Below, one piece after another: positions 6,747-11,548 of a stretch of 11,548 bases of DNA. The position numbers and the translations under genes are program-made. This stretch comes from Clostridium sp. CAG:411 (lineage in GTDB: Bacteria; Bacillota; Clostridia; Lachnospirales; Lachnospiraceae), in the NCBI GenBank assembly GCA_000437275.1, contig FR899702.1, positions 446-11,993 of the forward strand, read 5' to 3'. The notes beneath the pieces are model-generated. The model saw nothing but the letters and a program-made list of their open reading frames with translations, ran no database searches and was not told the origin of the DNA. Positions within the stretch are counted from its first letter, which is position 1. The number at the start of each line of letters is the position of its first letter.

Positions 6747-7469
6747 ATGGCAAAAGCAAAATATAATGAAATCTATCATGATTTAAAAGAGAAAATAGAA
6801 AACGGACAGTATAATTATGCAGATATGCTACCATCCGAAAATGAACTAACTCAGGTATACGATTGTTCCAGAAACACGCTAAGACGTGCTTTGGCACTGC
6901 TGACCAGAGAGGGCTACACCCAACCAATCCACGGTCGTGGTGTTCGTGTCATTTATACCCCTCATAAACAACACGATTTTATCTTAAATTCTTCTATTGA
7001 GGGATTGTATCAGATTGCCACGAAAAGTGGTTTTAAGGTTACCAATCAGGTGCTTACTTTTACAGAAATAATCGCAGACGAACGTCTGTCCAAAAAAACA
7101 GATTTTGAAGTGGGGACAGAACTGTATTTTATCCAGCGATTGCGTTCCATTGATGACATTCCTAAGATGGTGGATAATACGCTGCTCCGAAAGAGTCTGA
7201 TTCCGGGATTGACAGAAAAAGTGTTGCAAGGCTCCCTGTTTAACTTTATCGAAAAAAAGGTAGGTATGCCTATCCGTACCATAAAAAGAAGTGTTACCGT
7301 CCAAAGGGTAACACCATTTGATGAAAAATATTTAGATTTGGATGATTACAACTGTCTTGCCGTCATTACCTCTCATGTATTTAATAATGACGGCATCCAG
7401 TTTGAATATACCGAATCGAGAAACCGACCGGATTTATTTGTGTTTAACTCGGTCATTACAAGACGGTAA
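6747..7469 (+). CDS. GntR/HutC-family transcriptional regulator with UTRA domain
   Basis: A 240-residue repressor of the GntR HutC subfamily. Residues 1-70 are the winged helix-turn-helix: YNEIYHDLKEKIENGQY starts the first helix, LPSENELTQVYDCSRNTLRRALALL is the helix-turn-helix, and GYTQPIHGRGVRVIY is the wing. Residues about 78-235 are the UTRA ligand-binding domain, ending in the usual QFEYTESRNRPDLFVF. UTRA regulators bind phosphorylated sugars, so the likely inducer is the phosphorylated glucoside made by the neighbouring PTS. The ATG at 6747 has AGGAGA seven bases upstream; the ATG at 6720 has none. It is divergent from the operon and the three shared palindromes in between are its probable targets. 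It resembles TreR and BglR/GmuR-type regulators; I cannot say which is closest. No BglG/LicT-type antiterminator is present. Confidence 0.93.
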   Translation: MAKAKYNEIYHDLKEKIENGQYNYADMLPSENELTQVYDCSRNTLRRALALLTREGYTQPIHGRGVRVIYTPHKQHDFILNSSIEGLYQIATKSGFKVTNQVLTFTEIIADERLSKKTDFEVGTELYFIQRLRSIDDIPKMVDNTLLRKSLIPGLTEKVLQGSLFNFIEKKVGMPIRTIKRSVTVQRVTPFDEKYLDLDDYNCLAVITSHVFNNDGIQFEYTESRNRPDLFVFNSVITRR

Positions 7470-7490
7470 TTACAAGCCTTTCACACTCCG

Positions 7491-7519
7491 GCAGGGAACC
7501 TTTCCCTGCTATCTTTTAT
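7491..7519 (+). terminator. Rho-independent terminator after gntR
   Basis: GCAGGGAA (7491-7498) pairs with TTCCCTGC (7502-7509) around a three-base loop, followed by TATCTTTTATC. It lies 21 bases after the gntR stop. The U-tract is moderate. Confidence 0.75.
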
Positions 7520-7588
7520 CCGCTCCTTTTTTGTCCATTATACCTTTATTGCCATTCCTTTTGAAGTAACTATGAAATTTATTAGTGG

Positions 7589-7824
7589 CTATTCTTTTTT
7601 TACCATTTGCATTACCCTTGCAGGGTTTCCTACCACAATAGCATTGGCTGGCACATCTTTTGTTACCACTGCCGCGGCTCTTACAATCGCATTTTCAACA
7701 ATCGTTACACCTGGAAGAATGGTAACTCCTGCACCAGTTGGTTATATTCCTCTGTGTAAGGCATTGTGGTATTAATCTTGAAGCATAGTTGCTCACTCCG
7801 CTTTGTTTCCTCCCAAGTTTCTTT
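7589..7824 (-). pseudogene. Sugar O-acetyltransferase remnant with internal deletion and frameshift
   Basis: The minus strand carries two pieces of an acetyltransferase. The upstream piece (to about 7735) reads RSEQLCFKINTTMPYTEEYNQLVQEL, which aligns with AAKDLCYDYNQLRPSDVEGQ in the Mac domain of the intact enzyme at 344-940. The downstream piece, in another frame, reads TGAGVTILPGVTIVENAIV and then VVTKDVPANAIVVGNPARV, ending at a stop at 7589-7591; this is the C-terminal half of the beta-helix domain. About 90 residues, including the catalytic His, are missing. The first 25 or so residues are also absent, and a palindromic element abuts the broken 5' end. The join is a 12-base stretch (7724-7735) that reads sensibly in both frames, so the loss looks like one deletion between short direct repeats. 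It faces gntR convergently. Confidence 0.85.
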
Positions 7825-7987
7825 ATGTACTCTCGGAGTCTCTTTGTGCCTGATTTTGCAAAATGTTTTTTTGTCAGATATGCACAAATTTATGAGGCGT
7901 ACGTGGAGCGTACGTTGATTAAATTTGTGTATAGCTGGCGGAAAAACAGTCGCAAAAGTGGGTGCAAGGGAGATTCCGAGAGTACAT
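7825..7987. repeat. 163-bp palindromic (MITE-like) element
   Basis: Two 68-base arms (7825-7892 and 7920-7987) are imperfect reverse complements around a 27-base loop. Both outer ends are perfect over ATGTACTCTCGG / CCGAGAGTACAT, and both inner ends over CACAAATTTA / TAAATTTGTG. By eye, roughly three quarters of the arm positions match, with small gaps in the middle. The loop contains GCGTACGT twice. No transposase gene and no obvious flanking duplication were seen, so it would have to be mobilised in trans if it is mobile. It sits exactly at the broken 5' end of the acetyltransferase remnant, so its insertion, or recombination at it, may have removed that gene's start. Confidence 0.75.
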
Positions 7988-8036
7988 CTTTTAGTTCTGG
8001 TGTTGAAACACGTAAATCTACTCTTTCCCATTCCAT
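7890..8036 (-). other. Short open frame starting outside and ending inside the palindromic element (doubtful gene)
   Basis: An ATG at 8034-8036 with AGGAG nine bases upstream opens a 48-codon frame beginning MEWERVDLRVSTPELKDVL. From about codon 17 the sequence is that of the palindromic element, so the frame may be the start of an older gene cut off by the element, or simply chance. No family recognised. Not proposed as a functional gene. Confidence 0.25.
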
Positions 8037-8185
8037 TTTACATTTCTCCTGTGATTTTTTATCTTGTCCTATACTATAAATGAACACGACTTTCCTTCAA
8101 ACAGTCCTCTCTATTCCACACACAATCATCTCCTCAATAAACTTCGTGTAGCTTTTTTCGCCCCCATAATAAGTGTTACCACATA
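8037..8185 (-). other. Gene-poor spacer with a possible short coding remnant
   Basis: Between the palindromic element and the toxin gene there is no full gene. On the minus strand a frame reading NTYYGGEKSYTKFIEEMIVC then GIERTV and a stop at 8097-8099 begins just after the toxin gene and has protein-like composition. It has no start codon with a ribosome site and could be the 3' end of a lost gene. Nothing else was recognised here. Confidence 0.25.
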
Positions 8186-8476
8186 TTATCTTTCATAATG
8201 TGTCCACATACGAATAATCTTTACGTAGCCCTCATATTCTATATCTTCCTTTATGTGATGTTCCTCTATAACCTGAAACACTATTTTATGTTGAATATTA
8301 ATTCTTCTTGAACAATATCCTTGTAAATTTCCTACTAATTTTTCATATGTAGGTGGATTTTGAAAAGGATTTTCTTTCATAACCTCAATCAATTCTTTGG
8401 CTTTCTTATCTAATCCACAAGACTTCAAATTTTTTATATCTTTGACTGCCTGTTTTGTGTAAATAATCCTATACAT
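8186..8476 (-). CDS. yoeB: Txe/YoeB-family toxin (ribosome-dependent mRNA endonuclease fold)
   Basis: A 96-residue protein of the RelE/YoeB superfamily, which cuts mRNA on the ribosome and stops translation. YRIIYTKQAVKDIKNLKSCG, ENPFQNPPTYEKLVGNLQGY, SRRINIQH and RMWTHYE follow the YoeB pattern. Compared with the catalytic set of E. coli YoeB (E46, R65, H83, Y84), this protein has E45, K64, H93 and Y94, so the key Arg is replaced by Lys. About 11 extra residues (around 73-83, HHIKEDIEYEG) are inserted before the last strand. The start is ATG at 8476, which shares its A with the TAA stop of the antitoxin (TAATG) and has GAGGTG upstream; a TTG two codons earlier is less likely. Translational coupling to the antitoxin is typical. 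Whether the altered enzyme is still toxic is unknown. Confidence 0.92.
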   Translation of the reverse strand: MYRIIYTKQAVKDIKNLKSCGLDKKAKELIEVMKENPFQNPPTYEKLVGNLQGYCSRRINIQHKIVFQVIEEHHIKEDIEYEGYVKIIRMWTHYER

Positions 8477-8727
8477 TACCAATCCACCTCTGATTCATCA
8501 AGGCATTCAGAAATATCTGTATTTCCCCCCTCAATGATAGATTCTGCCATACCAGGAATAGACATCAGATACAGCGTTTCTTCGATAGCCTTCCAATCTT
8601 CTTCGCCAATCAACACTGCATTTTTTCCCCTAGTATTTGTAATTGTTATGGGAGTGCAACTTACATTTACATCCTGTATCAACTGATAAATATTCTCTCT
8701 TGCTTTTGTTGCTGTAATCGCTGTCAT
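8476..8727 (-). CDS. yefM: YefM/Phd-family antitoxin
   Basis: An 83-residue protein beginning MTAITATKARENIYQLIQDV, the N-terminal DNA-binding fold of Phd/YefM antitoxins, followed by PITITNTRGKNAVLIGEEDW and an acidic, probably flexible C-terminus (ISECLDESEVDW) that would wrap the toxin. It neutralises the neighbouring YoeB-type toxin and, with it, represses their shared promoter. The ATG at 8727 has GAGGTG eight bases upstream; an open frame extends further upstream but lacks a ribosome site and crosses the promoter. The toxin gene overlaps its stop by one base. The pair could stabilise a genomic island or act in stress response; which one cannot be told from sequence. Confidence 0.92.
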   Translation of the reverse strand: MTAITATKARENIYQLIQDVNVSCTPITITNTRGKNAVLIGEEDWKAIEETLYLMSIPGMAESIIEGGNTDISECLDESEVDW

Positions 8728-8748
8728 AATATCACCTCTTTTTATTTT

Positions 8749-8777
8749 ATTATAACGTACGTTTAAACGTTCGTCAG
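8749..8777 (-). promoter_or_regulatory. Toxin-antitoxin promoter with internal operator palindrome
   Basis: On the minus strand CTGACG (8772-8777), a 17-base spacer and a perfect TATAAT (8749-8754). The spacer contains the perfect palindrome ACGTTTAAACGT (8759-8770), which extends with one mismatch to CG at both ends (8756-8773). This is where a YefM-YoeB complex would bind to shut off its own transcription. Confidence 0.7.
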
Positions 8778-8854
8778 CATTCCTATATACATCAAACATT
8801 AGACACTTGGCAAAGTATCTCCATGGAATTGTATAAGTATAGTATCACAACCGT

Positions 8855-8898
8855 CGGTTATAATATTAAAAATAAACGGTTATAATATTAAACATAAA
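8855..8898. repeat. 22-bp tandem direct repeat, two copies
   Basis: The unit starting CGGTTATAATATTAAA is present at 8855-8876 and 8877-8898 with one mismatch (A versus C at the 17th base). The second copy runs into the last codons of the carbon-nitrogen hydrolase remnant; the first lies between it and the toxin-antitoxin promoter. Function unknown; the core is A+T-rich and partly self-complementary. Confidence 0.85.
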
Positions 8899-9325
8899 AC
8901 TCAGTTCTTCTAAGCTGCGTATAGAGACGCTGCGCTCTTACTTTCTCTGATTTTTCCAAATCTATCTCTGCATATAAAATCTGTTCTGTATCGTCTGCTT
9001 TTTTGATTACATTCCCATTTTCGTCCACTACAATAGATTCTCCTGAGAAAACCATCTCACCTTCTACTCCAACACGGTTGCACATTGCAATGGCTACACT
9101 GCTTTGAAATGCCTGCACCCTAAGTTCCCACTCAAACATTTCTGAAGGCTCCGCTTTTGTATTTACAGTAGGAATAAGAATCAAATTTGCTCCCTTTAGA
9201 GCTTCTGTCCTTATGCTTTCCGGGTAATGTCTGTCAAAGCATACTACTATTCCAATCTTTCCAAATTCTGTTTCAAACACGTTAAAACCATCCTCCGAAG
9301 GAACATAGTAATCCTGTTCAAAAAA
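8888..9325 (-). pseudogene. Carbon-nitrogen hydrolase (nitrilase superfamily), C-terminal half only
   Basis: The frame reads FEQDYYVPSEDGFNVFETEF then GKIGIVVCFDRHYPESIRTE and runs to a normal-looking C-terminus. The nucleophile Cys is present in VVCFDRHYPES, and later NRVGVEGEMVFSGES matches the family. Members, such as N-carbamoylputrescine amidase and beta-ureidopropionase, are about 290 residues and use a Glu-Lys-Cys triad; the half with the Glu and Lys is missing here. The left-over frame starts directly after, and in the same reading frame as, the stop codon of the permease gene, so a deletion probably removed the N-terminal half. A GTG at 9278-9280 could start a 130-residue peptide, but it would lack the triad. 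The family's role is hydrolysis of an amide or carbamoyl bond, fitting the adjacent amidohydrolase and permease as a former pathway partner. Confidence 0.8.
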
Positions 9326-9331
9326 CTGTCT

Positions 9332-10390
9332 TTATATCCATTGCAACACCAACCGCAATATGACCATACACCCCAAAAAGAACGCATTATATCCAAAAAA
9401 TGTAACCATATATTTCTTTTGCTCTGCTGCCATACTTTTGGAATAAAAATCCAGCGAAATCATACTTGCCATAGATGCAATTGGCGTTCCAAGTCCACCC
9501 ACATTCACTCCAAGCATTAAATCCATGCCATTCGAGGTAAATTTAGATAATAAAATTGCGGCTGGAACGTTACTAATGATCTGGCTTACGAAAACTCCAC
9601 ATACAAATTCATGCTTTGCTACTATTGTCCCAAGCCAACTCTCAATAACAGGTACTGCTGCTATATTTCCCACTATTACAAATAAAAGGATAAACTTCCC
9701 TAACAAACCATAATTAATTTTCTTTAATAACTCTGGATTACAAAGTAACAGTGTTGCAACCACAACAAGAAACGTAATCCATCCTGGCAAAATTCGAAGT
9801 ACCGTTAGAATACACAAGAAAAAAAGCACTGTAAATGCAATGGTCCAAACGGTTTTATGTTTTAACTCTTTTTTTTCCTGTTCAAATATTTGTTTATCCA
9901 CATGAAAAGTTTTTTTATCGAACTTTATCCACACGCATCCCATAAGTAAGAACATTGCTACCATTCCATACGGCAACAATGCCTGAAAAAAGGCTAGAAA
10001 ACGCATATGATATTCTTGATATAAATATACATTTTGTGGATTTCCAATGGGTGTTAGTGTACTTCCTAAATTTGCTGCAATGGTTTCCAATACAATCAAA
10101 ACAATGGCGTTCTCCTGTCTCTCTAATCGATGCAACAGGGTAATGGTAAACGGCACTGTTATAATCAGTGCCACATCATTGGTTACCAACATACTAAAGA
10201 AAAAACAGGTGCCAACCAAACAAAATGCCAGACTTCTAATATTTCTAGCTTTTGTCACTAAAAACTTGGATAGCGAATCGATATACCCTAAATATTGAAA
10301 GCCTTGCACTACTGCCATTAAACAAAACAACAATAGCAATGTTCCAATATTAATCTGACTGATGATTCTTTTATCTATTATATTCCACAT
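9332..10390 (-). CDS. SLC13 / ion-transporter-superfamily (ArsB-CitMHS-like) permease
   Basis: A 352-residue hydrophobic protein with about nine or ten transmembrane segments. Two repeated halves carry the family motifs: SMLVTNDVALIITVPFTI with LGSTLTPIGNPQNVYLY (first half), and SQIISNVPAAILLSKFT with NVGGLGTPIASMASMIS (second half); the TPIGNPQN and NVP/GGLGTP loops form the substrate site in this superfamily. Such carriers take up or export di- and tricarboxylates, sulfate or similar anions, driven by sodium or protons. The ATG at 10390 has AGGAGG five bases upstream. Compared with typical members of about 400 or more residues, it begins at INIGTLLLLFCLMAVVQGF, so a first transmembrane segment seems to be absent. 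It lies 163 bases downstream of an amidohydrolase gene, with no clear promoter between, so it may be co-transcribed with it. Substrate unknown. Confidence 0.88.
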   Translation of the reverse strand: MWNIIDKRIISQINIGTLLLLFCLMAVVQGFQYLGYIDSLSKFLVTKARNIRSLAFCLVGTCFFFSMLVTNDVALIITVPFTITLLHRLERQENAIVLIVLETIAANLGSTLTPIGNPQNVYLYQEYHMRFLAFFQALLPYGMVAMFLLMGCVWIKFDKKTFHVDKQIFEQEKKELKHKTVWTIAFTVLFFLCILTVLRILPGWITFLVVVATLLLCNPELLKKINYGLLGKFILLFVIVGNIAAVPVIESWLGTIVAKHEFVCGVFVSQIISNVPAAILLSKFTSNGMDLMLGVNVGGLGTPIASMASMISLDFYSKSMAAEQKKYMVTFFGYNAFFLGCMVILRLVLQWI

Positions 10391-10553
10391 ACTTCCTCCT
10401 GGGTATTCAATCTATTTCTCAGTAATCCAACATTCTTGCTATCCGATTGGTTACTGTTCACACGCAATGTCATTTACTTAAGGTTTGAACTTTTAGGAAA
10501 GAGTTGCAATGCCTACATAGCTTTCCAAAATCTGCTTCCGATTGTACTGACTC

Positions 10554-11375
10554 CTAAAATAATTCTTTTATCTTGAAAATTCGCATCGCATTTTTATACA
10601 TTAAATTTTCATAGGCTTCTTTGCTCATTTTGTCTTTTAGTACATGAAAATAATCCTGATAAATAGAACGTTCCCCTTTCGGATTACAAAAGTAAGTATC
10701 CACTCCATCAATCGGTGCATCACTGCCGAATAACATTCTCTCACTTCCATAACGGCGAATTACCTCTATGGTTGTTGCCATAGGAACCCATGTTGTATCC
10801 CCATATAAATTATCTGCCTTTCCTAATAAATCTACGGCTTCACGATTGTCCGTCCCCAGTCCCATGTGTACCATTACAAATGGCACTTTTGGAAATAACT
10901 TTGCTGCCTCATACAAATGTTTCGGACTGGCTGCCTCACATCCTCCTGTGTGAGAAACGACTGCCAAATCATATTTTTCTGCCAAGGAAAGATATGGCAA
11001 CACTCTTTCATCCGTAGGTGCTACATTAGAATGAAAAGGATGCAGTTTTATGGCATAAATCAAATCCAAATTATCTGCGATCAATTGTTCCAACTCTTTT
11101 GTCACACCCTGTAAATAGGGTTTTACCCACACACATGCGCCTATTTTGTTTGGATATTTTTTAGCAAAATGCAATACCCTTTTTAAGCAACCCTCCTGCG
11201 TATTCTGCATACTATCAGGCAATAATACCTGCTGGTGTGTCATCTCTGCTGCATCTGCATTAGACACCAGCCCATAAGCAATCTGATATTTCTCCATTGC
11301 TTCTACCACCATCTGCTCATTCATTTCAAATCCTACCGCTTCCCCACCAATATGCAAATGTGTATCAATTATCAT
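10554..11375 (-). CDS. Metal-dependent amidohydrolase (amidohydrolase-2 family, TIM barrel)
   Basis: A 273-residue cytoplasmic enzyme. MIIDTHLHIGGE provides the N-terminal H-x-H metal site (H6, H8); IKLHPFHSN, VVSHTGG and VMVHMGLG supply further barrel-strand His residues, and FGSDAPID gives the late metal-binding or catalytic Asp. This is the layout of the amidohydrolase-2 group, whose members hydrolyse or decarboxylate small carboxylic and lactone compounds; the exact reaction cannot be read. I chose the ATG at 11375, preceded by AAAGGGGA, because MIIDTHLH is the standard start; an upstream GTG (11399) has no ribosome site. A promoter lies at 11445-11473. With the permease and the hydrolase remnant downstream it suggests a small catabolic operon for an amide- or carboxylate-type substrate, which is inference. 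Confidence 0.9.
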   Translation of the reverse strand: MIIDTHLHIGGEAVGFEMNEQMVVEAMEKYQIAYGLVSNADAAEMTHQQVLLPDSMQNTQEGCLKRVLHFAKKYPNKIGACVWVKPYLQGVTKELEQLIADNLDLIYAIKLHPFHSNVAPTDERVLPYLSLAEKYDLAVVSHTGGCEAASPKHLYEAAKLFPKVPFVMVHMGLGTDNREAVDLLGKADNLYGDTTWVPMATTIEVIRRYGSERMLFGSDAPIDGVDTYFCNPKGERSIYQDYFHVLKDKMSKEAYENLMYKNAMRIFKIKELF

Positions 11376-11444
11376 ATATTTTTCCCCTTTCCAATCCACA
11401 ACAAGGATTTTCCTAAAAATATTGATTTTCTAACAGTTGAACTC

Positions 11445-11473
11445 ATTGTATCATTCACTTTGAATATTTTCAA
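11445..11473 (-). promoter_or_regulatory. Predicted promoter of the amidohydrolase-permease operon
   Basis: Minus strand TTGAAA (11468-11473), a 17-base spacer, then TACAAT (11445-11450). The -35 is part of a small palindrome, TTGAATATTTTCAA (11460-11473), which could be an operator. Expected start near 11438, leaving about 60 bases of leader. Confidence 0.6.
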
Positions 11474-11494
11474 TAAGTTCTATTATTCATTTCA

Positions 11495-11538
11495 AAAGGA
11501 CACCATTGCTTATATGACTATAAGTAATGGTGTCCTTT
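11495..11538. terminator. Strong hairpin terminator, possibly bidirectional
   Basis: Arms at 11495-11514 and 11519-11538 pair over 20 positions with one G-U pair around a TGAC loop. On the plus strand it is followed by CTATTTT; on the minus strand the arm ends CCTTTTG. It lies upstream of the amidohydrolase promoter, so it most likely ends a minus-strand gene beyond the right edge and insulates this operon. Confidence 0.85.
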
Positions 11539-11548
11539 CTATTTTCCC

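Noticed and set aside
7572..7775. Plus-strand 67-codon open frame opposite the acetyltransferase remnant
   Set aside because: The complementary strand clearly encodes the C-terminal acetyltransferase motifs; the plus-strand frame is its shadow, like the one at 378-560 opposite the intact enzyme.
10421..10457. Hairpin AGTAATCCAA / TTGGTTACT in the permease leader
   Set aside because: Imperfect stem with a 17-base or longer loop and no U-tract or known riboswitch features; may be chance.
10491..10559. Complementary blocks TTTTAGGA / TCCTAAAA and GGAAAG / CTTTCC after the amidohydrolase gene
   Set aside because: Widely spaced and weak; not a convincing intrinsic terminator, so co-transcription with the permease remains possible.
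11376..11399. GTG start adding eight residues to the amidohydrolase
   Set aside because: No ribosome site before it; MIIDTHLH at 11375 is the normal family start.

Overview
The window looks like a chromosome segment from a low-GC Gram-positive gut anaerobe. Lachnospiraceae (Clostridia) is the best guess, from the A+T-rich base composition, strong AGGAGG-type ribosome binding sites, TTGACA/TATAAT-type promoters and the protein families present. This is an inference from style; no taxonomic marker gene is present. Almost every gene lies on the minus strand. The exception is one GntR-type repressor gene.

Left edge (1-940): the middle part of a MATE-family multidrug transporter, frameshifted and without its N-terminal half, lies just downstream of an intact maltose/galactoside-type O-acetyltransferase that has its own promoter.

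Centre (1083-7520): a beta-glucoside utilisation locus. A divergent regulatory region (6452-6746) separates gntR (plus strand) from a minus-strand operon: PTS IIBCA permease, 6-phospho-beta-glucosidase (GH1), then two Cof-type HAD phosphatases, ending at a probable terminator. The regulatory region carries three copies of a CTTGTTTAAACAAG-type palindrome. One sits exactly in the 17-bp spacer of the operon promoter, so the model is repression by the GntR/UTRA protein until a phosphorylated sugar is imported. A long hairpin-forming element separates the PTS gene from the glucosidase gene.

Right-centre (7521-9330): a decayed accessory patch. It holds the remnant of a second sugar O-acetyltransferase whose middle was lost between two apparent copies of a 12-bp sequence, a 163-bp palindromic element, a YefM/YoeB-type toxin-antitoxin pair with its own operator and promoter, a 22-bp tandem repeat, and the C-terminal half of a carbon-nitrogen hydrolase.

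Right (9332-11538): a putative catabolic operon of a metal-dependent amidohydrolase and an SLC13/ion-transporter-superfamily permease. The hydrolase remnant follows the permease in the same reading frame, after the stop codon. A strong hairpin terminator ends the window.

No convincing wholly new multi-gene system was found. The best leads are the paired HAD phosphatases in the PTS operon, the two palindromic elements, the altered YoeB-type toxin and the gene-decay scars.
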